Shown here one piece after another: positions 16,900 through 26,963 of a stretch of 64,000 nt of DNA. Source of the stretch: Sulfurimonas sp. RIFOXYD12_FULL_33_39 (lineage in GTDB: Bacteria; Campylobacterota; Campylobacteria; Campylobacterales; Sulfurimonadaceae); contig MICF01000003.1 of the NCBI GenBank assembly GCA_001829785.1, positions 234,586 to 298,585 of the forward strand, in the 5' to 3' direction. Made by a program: the position numbers and the translations under genes. The notes under the pieces were generated by a model. It was given only the letters and a program-made list of their open reading frames with translations. It did not search any database and was not told the origin of the DNA. Within the stretch, counting starts at the first letter, position 1. Each line of letters starts with the position of its first letter.

Positions 16900-18332
16900 A
16901 AAATATTGTTAAGCTTTTAGGAAATATAGGAATATATTTAAGCTTCTTTTTCCTTATACCCATTAGTGTCGGATATTACTACGGTGAAGATATATTTTTG
17001 TTCGCGATATTTAATATTTTGTTTTTTTGTCTAAACGCTATTATACTTTTAGCTCTTAAAAATCATGATATTACGCTCTCTTTGCGTGATGGAATTCTTA
17101 GTGTAAATATTATTTGGGTTTTGGTCGGTTTGGCAGGAGCAATACCTTTATGGTTATATAGTAATATTACCTTTATGCAGGCTATTTTTGAATCAATAAG
17201 CGGTTTTACCACAACCGGGGCTACAATCTATGCCGATATTGAAATCTTGCCCAACATGATTTTAATTCTCAGAAGTCTTATGCACTGGGTGGGCGGTATG
17301 GGTATTTTAGTTCTTGGAGTAGGACTTTTATCTCTTATTAATCCCAGCGGCTCGCTAGCACTCTTTAAAGCAGAATCTAGCGGAATAAAACTTGATAAAT
17401 CAACTCCTAAAATAAAAGATACTGCAGTTATGCTTTGGGGAATATATATTTTTTTAACGTTTCTTGACGGACTACTTTTAAAAATCGGCGGTATGAGTAC
17501 ATTTGATGCCGTAAATCACGCTTTTAGTACTATTTCAACAGGCGGATTTTCTACAAAAAATAGTTCATTAGCCGCTTTTGACACCCCTTTTATTTTATGG
17601 GTTACAACTTTTTTTATGATAATTTCAGGCATAACATTTTTAGCGCACCTAAGAGCTTTCAAAGGGGACTATAAAGGGTATAGAAATGAAGAGACAAAAT
17701 GGTATATGATTATATTTATTTTACTCTCTTTGTTTATGGGTTTATTTAGATATCAAAGCAGTGATGATAGTTTTTTTATTGCAATGACACATGCAAGTTT
17801 TAGTATTGCATCACTTATGACGACGACGGGATTTGCATCGCTAGATTATGAAGCCTGGGGACAGATGGCTGTTTCAATAGCATTTTTAGCGATGCTTGCA
17901 AGCGGAAACGGCGGTTCGACAGCAGGAGGGGTAAAAATTATCAGATATGTCGTTTCTATGAAAGTAATCTTTGCCGAACTTAAAAAGATTTTGCATCCTG
18001 CGGCAATCATAAGGGTATTTATAAACTCTTCACCGATTTCAAGCTCTCTGGTATGGATGACTTTTGGGTTTATTTTGCTTTTTATTATAACTAATGCCGT
18101 TATAACTTTCTATCTCTATGCAAGCGGACATGATATGATGACGTCTCTCTCTGCCGCTCTTGCATGCGTCGGAAATATCGGACCTGGATTTTCTCAAGTA
18201 GGACCGGCTCAAAACTACTCTTTTTTCGATAGTTTGGATTTAATAGTTTTATCAATTGGAATGATTATGGGAAGGTTAGAAATTTTTACCTTTTTATTAA
18301 TCTTTATTCCAAGCTTTTGGCGAAAGTTTTAG
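16881..18332 (+). CDS. trkH: Trk system potassium channel subunit TrkH
   Basis: Integral membrane potassium-translocating subunit, about 483 residues with four repeated membrane-pore-membrane units. Selectivity-filter-like segments are visible: SISGFTTTGATIYAD, AFSTISTGGFSTKNSS, MTTTGFASLDYEAW and a fourth around ALACVGNIGPGF. MHWVGGMGILVLGVGLL and GNGGSTAGGVKIIR are strongly conserved family motifs. I prefer the TTG start at 16881, which follows GGAAGAGG by 8 bases and overlaps trkA by 19 bases; the frame is open to 16848. It closes the potassium operon. The neighbouring trpA is convergent, 6 bases away. Confidence 0.93.
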   Translation: MDKQTLKNIVKLLGNIGIYLSFFFLIPISVGYYYGEDIFLFAIFNILFFCLNAIILLALKNHDITLSLRDGILSVNIIWVLVGLAGAIPLWLYSNITFMQAIFESISGFTTTGATIYADIEILPNMILILRSLMHWVGGMGILVLGVGLLSLINPSGSLALFKAESSGIKLDKSTPKIKDTAVMLWGIYIFLTFLDGLLLKIGGMSTFDAVNHAFSTISTGGFSTKNSSLAAFDTPFILWVTTFFMIISGITFLAHLRAFKGDYKGYRNEETKWYMIIFILLSLFMGLFRYQSSDDSFFIAMTHASFSIASLMTTTGFASLDYEAWGQMAVSIAFLAMLASGNGGSTAGGVKIIRYVVSMKVIFAELKKILHPAAIIRVFINSSPISSSLVWMTFGFILLFIITNAVITFYLYASGHDMMTSLSAALACVGNIGPGFSQVGPAQNYSFFDSLDLIVLSIGMIMGRLEIFTFLLIFIPSFWRKF

Positions 18333-18338
18333 TATGTA

Positions 18339-19079
18339 TTAATTGTTTATTTCGCTTTTTAATATTTTTGACAGTTCAGAACATTGTTTTATTTTTTGAG
18401 TATAATTTAAATCATGTTTTAAAAGAATATCAACAAAAGCACTTCCTACAATAACACCGTCAGCTCCTTTTACTTTTTCTTTTGCAGTTTTTTGATTTAC
18501 TCCAAAACCTACATAAACAGGAGTTTGGGTGTATTTTTTTATTGAATATAAAAAAGGTTGTAAATCTTCAGCACTGCCTGAACCGGTTATTCCTGTATAA
18601 GCTACCATATAGATAAATTTTTTAGAATCTTTAACTATTTTTTCAATTCTATCGTCACTATCAGTTGGGGCTACAAAGCTAATATTTGACATGTTGTTAG
18701 CGTTAAACAAATTATTATATACCAAAGTCTCTTCATGCGGCAAATCAGGAATTATTAACCCGTTTATTCCTAGCTCTTTTGCTAGAGGGATTAATTTATA
18801 CATATCTTGTTGATAAAAGCTGTTAAAGTAGCCCATCCATAAAGTATCGACCTTCGGTGCGACTGCAGATGATATCTCTTTCAGGTGTTCAAATTTAAAT
18901 CCGAGTTCTAATGCTTTGTGATTTGCTTTTTCTATCAAAGGACCGTCTGCTACCGGATCGGAGAAAGGAACCCCAAGTTCAAGTGTGTCAACGCCGTTAC
19001 TTCCTAGCGACAAAGCTAAATCAATACTAAATGATTTTTCCGGATAGCCGGATGTTATATATGCTACTAATTTTTTCAA
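18339..19079 (-). CDS. trpA: Tryptophan synthase alpha chain
   Basis: Cleaves indole-3-glycerol phosphate to indole and glyceraldehyde-3-phosphate; indole is channelled to TrpB. The product is 246 residues, a little short of the usual 260-270. The active-site motif ELGVPFSDPVADGP gives the catalytic pair Glu34 and Asp45. GINGLIIPDLPHEET, YMVAYTGITGSG and PVYVGFGVNQ match the phosphate-binding and loop-6 regions. trpB is not in the window. The gene overlaps the upstream HPt gene by 4 bases, which is an unusual partner. Confidence 0.95.
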   Translation of the reverse strand: MKKLVAYITSGYPEKSFSIDLALSLGSNGVDTLELGVPFSDPVADGPLIEKANHKALELGFKFEHLKEISSAVAPKVDTLWMGYFNSFYQQDMYKLIPLAKELGINGLIIPDLPHEETLVYNNLFNANNMSNISFVAPTDSDDRIEKIVKDSKKFIYMVAYTGITGSGSAEDLQPFLYSIKKYTQTPVYVGFGVNQKTAKEKVKGADGVIVGSAFVDILLKHDLNYTQKIKQCSELSKILKSEINN

Positions 19080-19480
19080 TTGTTATCCAAGTCAGGTAAT
19101 TTAAGTAGAGAATATTTTATATGACTAAGTTCTTTATCGAGTCTGATATCATTTTTCCAAACGGTAAACATATCATCAATGCTAAGTAGCCAGTTTATAG
19201 TTTCTTCATTTGCGCAACTATAGTTTTTTCTCATCTCTTCGAGAATATCCTCTACAAACGTTGAAAGTTTTGACATTGGCGCAATTTGCAAATAACTTGA
19301 TGCAGATTTTATATTGTGAAAAACACGAAAAAGCTCATTCACGCTCTGCTCATACATATTAGGTTTAGATAGGTCTAAAATCATGACTTCCATTGCATCA
19401 ACCATCAAAGAGTAGTGATCTAAGAACTCATCGACTATCTCATAATCAAAATTGGAGTACAAATCACTTTTTAGACCCAT
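19076..19480 (-). CDS. HPt (histidine phosphotransfer) domain protein
   Basis: A 134-residue cytoplasmic protein that is essentially one helical HPt domain. FRVFHNIKSASSYLQIAPMS contains the expected phosphorylatable His55 followed by the K-S-x-S pattern of HPt proteins, and later helices (FVEDILEEMRK) complete the bundle. No kinase or receiver domain is attached, so it would relay phosphate between separate partners. Its stop overlaps the trpA start (ATGA), so trpA translation may depend on it. Partners cannot be inferred from the neighbours, although an orphan CheY is encoded 6 kb away. Confidence 0.8.
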   Translation of the reverse strand: MGLKSDLYSNFDYEIVDEFLDHYSLMVDAMEVMILDLSKPNMYEQSVNELFRVFHNIKSASSYLQIAPMSKLSTFVEDILEEMRKNYSCANEETINWLLSIDDMFTVWKNDIRLDKELSHIKYSLLKLPDLDNN

Positions 19481-19557
19481 AAAATATTTCTCCTATATAG
19501 TCAAAATTATAGCAATTTTTAGTTAAAATACTTTTTATTAAATAAAAGAGTTCTAAA

Positions 19558-20349
19558 ATGATGAAAAAAATGACTATAACTTCTATTAAAAAAAGTAAGG
19601 GTATTCAACCTTTAGTAATGATAACTGCTTATGATGCACTTTTTGCAAAGTTATTTGAATCAAGCTCGGATATGATTCTAGTCGGCGATAGTCTAAATAT
19701 GAGTTTTGGCGGTAAAAATGATACGCTAAGCGCAACGCTAGAGCAGATGATATATCACACAAATGCAGTATGTTTAGGGGCAAAAGATAGTTTTGTTATC
19801 TGTGACATGCCCTTTGGAACGTATTGCAATAAAGAAGAAGCACTTAAAAATTCTATAAAAGTTTTTCAAGAAACAAGTGCAGATGCCATCAAGATAGAAG
19901 GCGGAGAAGATAAAGCCGATGTTATCAAGCATCTCTGCTCAAACGGCATAGCGGTTTGCGGACATATCGGACTGCTTCCTCAAGCAGTCCGCTCAGAGGG
20001 CGGATATAAGGTAAAGGGTAAAAGTAGCGAGGAAGAGCTTCAGCTTATCAAAGATGCACAGGCAGTTGAAGAAGCTGGAGCTTTTTGTATAGTTATTGAG
20101 GGTGTAAAAGCAGATGTGGCAGCGGTAGTGTCTAAAAGTGTAAAAATCCCGGTTATCGGCATAGGAGCAGGTAAAGATGTTGATGGACAAGTTCTTGTTT
20201 TTTCTGACATGTTAGGGCTTTTTGAAGAGTTTACTCCGAAATTTGTGAAAAAGTATTTAGACGGTGCGTCATTGGTTAAAAATGCCATAAAGAGTTATAG
20301 CGATGAGGTAAGATTAAGAGAATTCCCTCAAGAGATACACACTTACTAA
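19558..20349 (+). CDS. panB: 3-methyl-2-oxobutanoate hydroxymethyltransferase
   Basis: Transfers a hydroxymethyl group from methylene-tetrahydrofolate to 2-oxoisovalerate, the first committed step of pantothenate and CoA synthesis. The product is 263 residues, a normal length. Metal- and substrate-binding segments are present: [56 protein letters not shown] and [16 protein letters not shown]. Two ATGs are adjacent (19558 and 19561). ruvB follows after 8 bases, so they are probably co-transcribed. Confidence 0.96.
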   Translation: MMKKMTITSIKKSKGIQPLVMITAYDALFAKLFESSSDMILVGDSLNMSFGGKNDTLSATLEQMIYHTNAVCLGAKDSFVICDMPFGTYCNKEEALKNSIKVFQETSADAIKIEGGEDKADVIKHLCSNGIAVCGHIGLLPQAVRSEGGYKVKGKSSEEELQLIKDAQAVEEAGAFCIVIEGVKADVAAVVSKSVKIPVIGIGAGKDVDGQVLVFSDMLGLFEEFTPKFVKKYLDGASLVKNAIKSYSDEVRLREFPQEIHTY

Positions 20350-20357
20350 GAGAGAAT

Positions 20358-21371
20358 ATGGAAAGATTGGTAGAGATAGAGAGATTTGATGCCGAGGAGA
20401 GTTGTGAGATAACTCTGCGTCCTAGTGCTTGGAATGAGTATATAGGACAAGAGCAGATTAAAAAGAATCTCGGTGTCTTTATAGAAGCGAGCAAAAAAAG
20501 ACAAGAAGCACTTGACCATGTGCTTTTTTTTGGACCTCCTGGGCTTGGAAAAACTACTTTGGCACTTATAATTGCAAATGAGATGAATGCGAACATAAAA
20601 GTAACAGCCGCTCCTATGATAGAAAAAAGCGGAGATTTGGCAGCAATACTTACAAACCTTGAAGAGGGCGATATACTCTTCATAGACGAAATTCATCGTC
20701 TCTCTCCGGCTGTTGAAGAGATACTATACTCATCAATGGAAGATTTTCGCATAGATATAATTATAGGAAGCGGACCTGCTGCTCAAACCGTAAAAATAGA
20801 TTTACCTCGTTTTACTCTAATAGGGGCTACAACAAGAGCAGGGATGCTCTCCAATCCCCTTAGAGATAGATTTGGTATGAATTTTAGAATGCAGTTTTAC
20901 ACTCCTGACGAGTTGGCAAAAATAGTATCTCAAGCTTCAAATAAATTGAATAAAGAGATAGCTCATGAGGCTAGCATTGAAATAGCAAAGAGAAGTAGAG
21001 GGACTCCACGTATAGCTCTTCGTCTTCTGCGTCGCGTAAGAGATTTTGCAGATGTGGCAAATGAGAAAAATATACTTCACTCAAGGACAAAATATGCTCT
21101 TGATGAACTTGGTATAAATTCATATGGATTTGATGAGATGGATATCAGATTATTAACTTTATTGGTAGGTGCAAACGGAAGGGCTATGGGACTTAGCACA
21201 ATTGCGGCAGCACTTAGTGAAGATGAGGGAACCGTGGAGGATGTTTTAGAACCGTATTTGATTGCAAACGGTTATCTGGAGAGAACTGCCAAAGGGCGGA
21301 AAGCAACAAGAAGTACTTATGAGATTTTAAATTTTACTATTCCTACTTTAGATGATGGAGGTCTATTTTGA
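20358..21371 (+). CDS. ruvB: Holliday junction branch migration helicase RuvB
   Basis: Hexameric AAA+ motor that, with RuvA, drives Holliday junction branch migration during recombinational repair. The product is 337 residues. The Walker A motif GPPGLGKTT is at 59-67 and Walker B with DEIH at about 105-112; [18 protein letters not shown] carries sensor 1 and the arginine finger. The C-terminal winged helix is present ([32 protein letters not shown]). All family features are intact. Its stop codon overlaps the next start (TTGA). Confidence 0.97.
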   Translation: MERLVEIERFDAEESCEITLRPSAWNEYIGQEQIKKNLGVFIEASKKRQEALDHVLFFGPPGLGKTTLALIIANEMNANIKVTAAPMIEKSGDLAAILTNLEEGDILFIDEIHRLSPAVEEILYSSMEDFRIDIIIGSGPAAQTVKIDLPRFTLIGATTRAGMLSNPLRDRFGMNFRMQFYTPDELAKIVSQASNKLNKEIAHEASIEIAKRSRGTPRIALRLLRRVRDFADVANEKNILHSRTKYALDELGINSYGFDEMDIRLLTLLVGANGRAMGLSTIAAALSEDEGTVEDVLEPYLIANGYLERTAKGRKATRSTYEILNFTIPTLDDGGLF

Positions 21372-22408
21372 AACCGCAATATTTCGTAGCACTGCTTTTT
21401 GCAACATCTCTTTATTGGATGTATCTTCTTTATGCTCCATTTCTTTTAGCAATAACAATAGCGATACTTTTAGCTATCTCAACTTCTAATATACAGAACT
21501 TTTTTTTAAAATATCTAAAAAACAGATTTTATGCCTCATTCACATCTACGTTTTTACTTGCGATACTTTTTTTTGTTCCACTAGGATATTTTTTAATTAC
21601 ACTCAGTGTTAAGTTAAACAATCTAGACCCTCAGATTTTAATAAATGTAAAGCAGTATATATTGACAAAAGTTGACAATCCGCCGGAATTTCTCATTTTT
21701 GCAAAGCCCTATATAGTAGAGAATATTCAAAATTTAGATATAGCTTCATTTAGTAAAACCGCACTATCATATACTGGGACTGTAGGAGCTTTTAGCATAG
21801 GATTTTTGAAAAACTCTTTTTTAATGATAGTTTTTTATTTTTTTGTTCTACATAACGGAGATCATATATTTACATTTTTAAGAAGAGTAGTCCAGATGTC
21901 GGTTGATGAGAGTTCAACTCTTATAAAAGAGCTTTCATCCGTTATGGGCGTTGTTTTTTACTCGATTATCGTTAATGCAATGCTTCAAGGAATTTTGTTT
22001 GGTTTGGCTATATCATTTTTGGGATATAACGGCGTTTTATTCGGAGTAATGTACGGATTTGCCTCTTTAATTCCTATTATCGGAGGAGCTGTTATGTGGT
22101 TACCGTTTATGCTTTTTGAATTCTCTTTGGGAAATGAATCTAACGGTATCTTCATAGCACTATACTCCGTAATAATGATTTCTATCGTAGCAGATACTTT
22201 TATTAAACCGCTGATTATAAAAGAGATTAATAAAAGGCTTTTAAAAGAGGATGATGCAAGAGTAGATGAACTTGTTATTTTCTTTGCAATCATTGCTGGA
22301 CTTGCTACATTTGGATTTTGGGGGATGATATTAGGACCTGCAATTACGGCATTTTTTCTTACACTCTTAAAGTTGTTTGAAGCAAGAAGCAAAGAGTTTA
22401 TGACATGA
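21368..22408 (+). CDS. AI-2E family transporter (PerM/UPF0118)
   Basis: Polytopic inner-membrane protein of 346 residues with about eight hydrophobic segments. The late [28 protein letters not shown], seen as [12 protein letters not shown] then [14 protein letters not shown], is the diagnostic signature of the family, followed by [12 protein letters not shown] and [19 protein letters not shown]. Members export autoinducer-2 or act as Na+(Li+)/H+ antiporters; which applies here is not decidable from sequence. The start is a TTG overlapping the ruvB stop, with GGAGG nine bases upstream. It converges with the acyltransferase gene 10 bases away. Confidence 0.88.
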   Translation: MKPQYFVALLFATSLYWMYLLYAPFLLAITIAILLAISTSNIQNFFLKYLKNRFYASFTSTFLLAILFFVPLGYFLITLSVKLNNLDPQILINVKQYILTKVDNPPEFLIFAKPYIVENIQNLDIASFSKTALSYTGTVGAFSIGFLKNSFLMIVFYFFVLHNGDHIFTFLRRVVQMSVDESSTLIKELSSVMGVVFYSIIVNAMLQGILFGLAISFLGYNGVLFGVMYGFASLIPIIGGAVMWLPFMLFEFSLGNESNGIFIALYSVIMISIVADTFIKPLIIKEINKRLLKEDDARVDELVIFFAIIAGLATFGFWGMILGPAITAFFLTLLKLFEARSKEFMT

Positions 22409-22418
22409 AAATTAAATT

Positions 22419-23303
22419 TTAATTTTTATAAATTTGTGGATATTCACTTTTAAATCTTCTATGCACCCAAAACCAAAATTTTGGGTTGTCAGTTATGATT
22501 TTTGTTAGCCAATCTGCTTGAAGTTGAGTCGCTTTTTGTATGTCTTCTTGTTCATTATCTGTTTTTTCAACCGCAATTTCATCAAAAAATATTAACTCAT
22601 AATTCTCTTCATCATCCGTTTTTATAGTAACTGGAATAATTGCCGCATTATATTTTCTAGCTAAGTAAGCAGGTGTTGAGGTTTGGCGAATTTTTTTGCC
22701 AAAAAAGTCCACTTCTAAACCCTCTCTTTGATTCATTGCCGTATCTATTAAGATGCCGCAGGCACCACCGTTTTTTACCAGTTTAATGAGTGGCTTTATA
22801 ACATTTGATTTTTCTAATGAACTGTTTCCAAATTTTGAACGGCTATCTAAAACCCACTCCTGATATGTAGGATTTTTCATTTTTCTATAAACTGCGGCAA
22901 TGGGCTCTGCAAAAGCTCCTATTGCACTCCCGCCTAATTCCCACGCACTATAATGCGAGGTTACATAAATTACCGAGCGTTTTTGTACATGTACTCTTTG
23001 AACGGCTTCTATATTTTTTACGGTTACTTTTTTTGCCAACTCGTTTTTGCTCATATATCTGATTTCCATTAGATGTAAAAAATTAAATAGTAGATTTTTG
23101 AAGCTATATCGCACTATTTCATCTTTTTCTTTTTTACCTATTTTGTTTTCAAATATAAAATCAAGATTTTTATAGGCTATATTTCTGTATTTTGAAGATA
23201 CATAATAGGCTATTGTTGCAAGTGTTGTGAAAAAATACTTTCTTATTTTTTTTGGTAAAATCATTAAAATTTTTTCAAGTAGTAAAAAGAGTTTAAAGCC
23301 CAT
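22419..23303 (-). CDS. Lipid A biosynthesis lauroyl/myristoyl acyltransferase (LpxL/HtrB family)
   Basis: Membrane-associated enzyme of 294 residues that adds a secondary acyl chain to Kdo-lipid A precursors. The catalytic HX4E motif is TSHYSAWE with His117 and Glu122. Other family features are an N-terminal hydrophobic anchor (about 5-35), VYRKMKNP, ACGILIDTAMNQREG (the D...N..G block) and FFGKK...TPAYLARKYNAAIIPV. It ends FWFWVHRRFKSEYP, with the typical W.H.R tail. Which acyl position it modifies is not apparent. The upstream region is non-coding and shared with the divergent pglG-like gene. Confidence 0.9.
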   Translation of the reverse strand: MGFKLFLLLEKILMILPKKIRKYFFTTLATIAYYVSSKYRNIAYKNLDFIFENKIGKKEKDEIVRYSFKNLLFNFLHLMEIRYMSKNELAKKVTVKNIEAVQRVHVQKRSVIYVTSHYSAWELGGSAIGAFAEPIAAVYRKMKNPTYQEWVLDSRSKFGNSSLEKSNVIKPLIKLVKNGGACGILIDTAMNQREGLEVDFFGKKIRQTSTPAYLARKYNAAIIPVTIKTDDEENYELIFFDEIAVEKTDNEQEDIQKATQLQADWLTKIITDNPKFWFWVHRRFKSEYPQIYKN

Positions 23304-23396
23304 TAGATAATAACTCCTATGTTATTTAAAAAGTGGATTATATCAAATCATAGTATATAAAACCAGCAAGTAATTTAATTGTTATCTAGCCTTTGG

Positions 23397-23402
23397 TATA
23401 AT
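23397..23402 (+). promoter_or_regulatory. -10 element upstream of the pglG-like gene
   Basis: TATAAT in TTTGGTATAATCCCG predicts a start near 23409, about 26 bases before the gene. No -35 match is seen, which is normal for this phylum. Confidence 0.45.
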
Positions 23403-23434
23403 CCCGTTTTACTAATATAAAAGGCATATAGCAA

Positions 23435-24340
23435 ATGATGGCGTCTGATATCCAAAATTTTTCCGATGGTAGAACAAAGGCTAGAGCATATTTTTGTTAT
23501 CTTTTTTCTAGAAATATTCCAAATAGGCTCCCCTCGCTTTCAGAGGAGATGATAATGCCGCGTCTTTTAAAGATAAAAGCAGATTTAGAAAAATGTGAGG
23601 GGGTATATCTTATTAACAGCCATGGTGTGCAAATTTCATCGACATACACTGCACTTAGGCAGATAGATACCGATATAGGAAAAATTAGAGCTGATCGTGC
23701 ATACTATTATCGCGCAGTCAGAGAGGGAAGATGTACGATAACCGACCCATATCCTTCTCTTATTACCGGTGATTTAACGGTTACTGCATCCCAGCCTATT
23801 TTTGATGAACATGGAGAACTGAAATATATAGCATGCCTTGACATGCCGATTCAAGAAGTTGTTAAAATATCACGTTCAACATTTTCAGATAAATTTTTTA
23901 TAAATCTTTTTAAATACTCATATGCGGCATTTTCTTTTGCTCTTATTGCGGTTGCATCGCTTCTGTTTTTTAAAGGTATGCAGAGTTTTTTCATATATGA
24001 GATATCACCGGATCATTTTAAGATAAAAGATGTATTTGAGGCAACAATCTTACTTACACTCGCACTTGCAATATTTGATTTGGCAAAAACTCTTATCGAA
24101 GAGGAAATCTTGGGTAGAAATAAAGAGCATAGTATTTCCGGTCCCCATAAGACAATGGTAAGATTTTTGGGTTCAATTATTATAGCGCTGTCTATAGAAG
24201 CTTTGATGTTGGTATTTAAATTTGCAATAACAGACCCGGAAAAATTGGTTTATGCCATGTACATTATCGCAGGTGTTGCAATGCTGCTTGTAACTTTGGC
24301 AATATATATAAAATTTACAAAATTAAAGATTGAAGAATGA
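23435..24340 (+). CDS. PglG-like membrane protein with PDC/Cache sensor-like domain
   Basis: A 301-residue membrane protein. Residues about 45-150 resemble a Cache/PDC fold: EGVYLINSHGVQISSTY, RAYYYRAVREGR, ITDPYPSLITGDLTVTASQPI, then ELKYIACLDMPI. This is followed by about four transmembrane segments (roughly 165-190, 205-225, 240-262, 268-292). No N-terminal transmembrane segment precedes the sensor-like domain, so that domain may be cytoplasmic. Length and position near cheY-prmA-ftsH match C. jejuni PglG, annotated as a general glycosylation pathway protein of unknown biochemical role (recalled from Cj1119c-Cj1115c). I do not infer a glycosylation role here, since no other pgl gene is in the window. 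The stop overlaps the hisH start. Confidence 0.72.
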   Translation: MMASDIQNFSDGRTKARAYFCYLFSRNIPNRLPSLSEEMIMPRLLKIKADLEKCEGVYLINSHGVQISSTYTALRQIDTDIGKIRADRAYYYRAVREGRCTITDPYPSLITGDLTVTASQPIFDEHGELKYIACLDMPIQEVVKISRSTFSDKFFINLFKYSYAAFSFALIAVASLLFFKGMQSFFIYEISPDHFKIKDVFEATILLTLALAIFDLAKTLIEEEILGRNKEHSISGPHKTMVRFLGSIIIALSIEALMLVFKFAITDPEKLVYAMYIIAGVAMLLVTLAIYIKFTKLKIEE

Positions 24341-24948
24341 TAGGAATTGTTGATTATAACATGGGAAATTTGGCAAGCGTACAAAATGCGTTTGCTAAGT
24401 TGGGTGCAAAAACGGCGATAGAAAGTAACCCTGAAAAGTTTAAAGATTATGATAAGTTGATACTTCCAGGGGTGGGTGCATTTGCTGATGCTATGGAGCA
24501 TCTAAGAGAGCGAAATATGATTCAACCAATTAAGGATTATGCCGCTACTTCCAAGCCGATTTTAGGTATATGTTTGGGTATGCAACTTCTATTTGAAAGT
24601 AGTGAAGAGTTTGGAGATAGTGAAGGTTTAGGTCTTATCAAAGGCAAAGTTGTGGCTTTTGATACATCTAAGTTTAGTGAGCCGCTAAAAGTTCCCCATA
24701 TGGGATGGAATAAAATGTTTACAAAAAATCATCCTCTTTTTAATAACTTAGATGAAGAGCATTATCTCTACTTTGTACACTCTTACCATGCCGTTTGTGA
24801 TAATGAAGAAGATATTATCGGTAAAACTGTATATGGTTACGAATTTGCATCTGCTGTTGCTCATGAAAATATAATGGGAATTCAGCCGCACCCTGAAAAA
24901 AGCCATAAAAATGGTCTTAAAATATTAGAAAATTTCATAAATTTATAG
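24337..24948 (+). CDS. hisH: Imidazole glycerol phosphate synthase subunit HisH
   Basis: Glutamine amidotransferase subunit that supplies ammonia to HisF in histidine synthesis. The product is 203 residues. It begins [18 protein letters not shown], the diagnostic HisH N-terminus; the nucleophile Cys79 lies in [13 protein letters not shown], and the His/Glu of the triad in GIQPHPEKS. HisF is not encoded here. The start overlaps the pglG-like stop (ATGA), and hisA follows after 8 bases. The pair of his genes is inserted between pglG and cheY, which are adjacent in C. jejuni as I recall. Confidence 0.96.
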   Translation: MIGIVDYNMGNLASVQNAFAKLGAKTAIESNPEKFKDYDKLILPGVGAFADAMEHLRERNMIQPIKDYAATSKPILGICLGMQLLFESSEEFGDSEGLGLIKGKVVAFDTSKFSEPLKVPHMGWNKMFTKNHPLFNNLDEEHYLYFVHSYHAVCDNEEDIIGKTVYGYEFASAVAHENIMGIQPHPEKSHKNGLKILENFINL

Positions 24949-24956
24949 GAAAGAAT

Positions 24957-25667
24957 ATGACTTTATATCCGGCAATTGATTTAAAAGACGGGAAAGCGGT
25001 AAGACTTACAAAAGGTCTTATGGAAAGCGCAAAAATTTACTCGGATGAGCCGTGGATGCTTGTTAAAAAATTTGAGGAGATGGGTGCCCAGTGGGTTCAT
25101 TTGGTTGATTTAAACGGAGCGTTTGCCGGAGAGCCTAAGAATTTAGAACAGATTATTAAAATACGTCAAAATTGCAATGTAAAGCTAGAACTCGGCGGCG
25201 GCATACGTGATGAAGCAACAATAAAAAAAATGCTTGAAATAGGAATAGACAGAATTATCTTAGGCTCAATAGCCGTTAAAGATTCGCAGTTTGTTAAAGA
25301 TATGGCAGCAAAATATCCAATTGCAGTCGGAATCGATGCAATTGACGGCTTTGTAGCAGTTGAAGGCTGGGGTGAAGTAAGTTCGATGAGAGCAACTGAT
25401 TTGGCAAAAGAGTTTGCTAATGCAGGTGTTGAAGCTATTATATGCACGGATGTTTCAAAAGACGGAACTCTCAGTGGAGTTAATGTAGATTTTACGGTTG
25501 AGATTGCAAAAGCAAGCGGCATTAGTACTATTGCAAGCGGCGGTGTTAAAGATGAGAGTGACATAGAAGCTTTAATAGCAACAAATAGCGTTGAGGGTGT
25601 GATTATAGGCAAGGCATATTATGAGGGAACTCTTGATTTGGCAAAAATGTTTAGGCTCATAAGTTAA
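24957..25667 (+). CDS. hisA: ProFAR isomerase HisA
   Basis: Isomerises ProFAR to PRFAR in histidine synthesis. The product is a 236-residue TIM barrel. The N-terminal catalytic Asp is in [14 protein letters not shown]; the second half has [19 protein letters not shown], and the phosphate-binding loops are [13 protein letters not shown] and [28 protein letters not shown] is typical of HisA rather than HisF. A ribosome binding site (AGGAAAG) precedes the ATG. An 86-base gap separates it from cheY. Confidence 0.96.
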   Translation: MTLYPAIDLKDGKAVRLTKGLMESAKIYSDEPWMLVKKFEEMGAQWVHLVDLNGAFAGEPKNLEQIIKIRQNCNVKLELGGGIRDEATIKKMLEIGIDRIILGSIAVKDSQFVKDMAAKYPIAVGIDAIDGFVAVEGWGEVSSMRATDLAKEFANAGVEAIICTDVSKDGTLSGVNVDFTVEIAKASGISTIASGGVKDESDIEALIATNSVEGVIIGKAYYEGTLDLAKMFRLIS

Positions 25668-25753
25668 GTTTTGCTTAATCATAAAATAAATAAAATTTAG
25701 GTATCATTGTTGCTTAATTAATTTACAAATATTTAAAAAAGAAAGGATTTCAT

Positions 25754-26128
25754 TTGAAATTACTTGTTGTTGATGATAGTTCTACGATGCGTCGCATTAT
25801 AAAAAATACGCTAGTTAGACTTGGTCATAAGGATATACTTGAGGGCGGTGACGGTATTGAAGGTTGGAATGCCTTGAATACAAATCCTGATATAGATATG
25901 TTAATTACAGATTGGAATATGCCAGAAATGAATGGATTGGAACTTGTTAAAAAAGTTCGTGCAGACAGTCGTTTTATGGATTTGCCAATTATTATGGTAA
26001 CAACCGAGGGCGGTAAAGCGGAAGTTATTACTGCATTAAAAGCCGGCGTTAACAACTATATTGTAAAACCGTTTACACCTCAAGTTTTAAAAGAAAAACT
26101 TGGTGCTGTTATGGGTATTGAAGTGTAA
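25754..26128 (+). CDS. cheY: CheY-like response regulator
   Basis: Single-domain receiver of 124 residues that, when phosphorylated by CheA, binds the flagellar switch. The acidic pocket is Asp7/Asp8, with phospho-acceptor Asp53 in MLITDWNMPEMNG; the switch Thr (IIMVTTEGG) and Lys (YIVKPFTP) are present, all typical of chemotaxis CheY. No output domain. The start is TTG at 25754 with AAAGGA seven bases upstream. Its stop overlaps the prmA start by one base. The position before prmA-ftsH matches Campylobacter gene order. Confidence 0.93.
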   Translation: MKLLVVDDSSTMRRIIKNTLVRLGHKDILEGGDGIEGWNALNTNPDIDMLITDWNMPEMNGLELVKKVRADSRFMDLPIIMVTTEGGKAEVITALKAGVNNYIVKPFTPQVLKEKLGAVMGIEV

Positions 26129-26961
26129 TGCAAGAGCATTACTTTGAGCTAGTAGTCAATATATCTTCTCATCATTCGTTATTCTGTGATTTTTTATCGG
26201 ATACATTGCCTGTCGGTTTTGAAGAGACGGATAGCGGCTTTATTATTAGAAGTGATGATGAACTAGATACTATAGTATGGGGATTAGAGCAATTTGCTGA
26301 AGCTTTGCAAAAAGCACTCGGGGAAAACATAGAACTAGAGTGTAAGCAGACAAAGCTAAAAAATAGTGACTGGGTAGAGATTTATCAAAATAGTATTAAA
26401 CCGATTTGTATAGAGAACTTTTATATTCATCCGACTTGGGACGAGCCTAGTGAGAATTTAATTAACATAATAATAGATCCCGCCTTAGCATTTGGCACAG
26501 GTCACCACCCGACAACAGCTTCATCATTAAGAGCCATTGCGAAACATGTAAAAAAAGGTAATAGAGTTTTAGATGTCGGATGCGGCAGTGGAATACTCGG
26601 CGTTGCTGCGCTTAAGCTTGGAGCTTCTGTCGATGCATGCGATACAGATGCAGTAAGTGTAGAAAACAGTATTTTAAACGCTGAGCTAAACGGTGTAAAA
26701 TTTGAAAATATATGGGAAGGCTCTTGTTCGTTGGCAAAAAATAGTTATGACATTGTTGTGGCAAATATAGTAGCAGATGTATTGACTTTTATAGCAAATG
26801 ATTTAAAAAAAGTTTTAAAAGAGGGCGGTATTCTTATTTTATCCGGAATATTAGACAAATATGAAGCAAAGGTTTTAAAATTTTATCAAGATTTTGAAAT
26901 TGAAGAAAAAATAACTCAAAATGAGTGGGTTACATTAATACTAAAGCAAGGTAAAAAATAG
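26128..26961 (+). CDS. prmA: Ribosomal protein L11 methyltransferase
   Basis: S-adenosylmethionine-dependent enzyme that trimethylates ribosomal protein L11. The product is 277 residues. The substrate-recognition N-terminal domain (about 1-95) is followed by the Rossmann methyltransferase: DPALAFGTGHHPTT is diagnostic of PrmA, with RVLDVGCGSGILGVAALKLG as the SAM motif and DIVVANIVADVL as the catalytic-side motif. It shares one base with the cheY stop (TAATG), and ftsH follows after 2 bases. Confidence 0.95.
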   Translation: MQEHYFELVVNISSHHSLFCDFLSDTLPVGFEETDSGFIIRSDDELDTIVWGLEQFAEALQKALGENIELECKQTKLKNSDWVEIYQNSIKPICIENFYIHPTWDEPSENLINIIIDPALAFGTGHHPTTASSLRAIAKHVKKGNRVLDVGCGSGILGVAALKLGASVDACDTDAVSVENSILNAELNGVKFENIWEGSCSLAKNSYDIVVANIVADVLTFIANDLKKVLKEGGILILSGILDKYEAKVLKFYQDFEIEEKITQNEWVTLILKQGKK

Positions 26962-26963
26962 AT

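Noticed and set aside
25166..25612. 148-residue ORF antisense to hisA
   Set aside because: A shadow frame of a strongly conserved gene, with low-complexity Ser/Ala/Thr composition.
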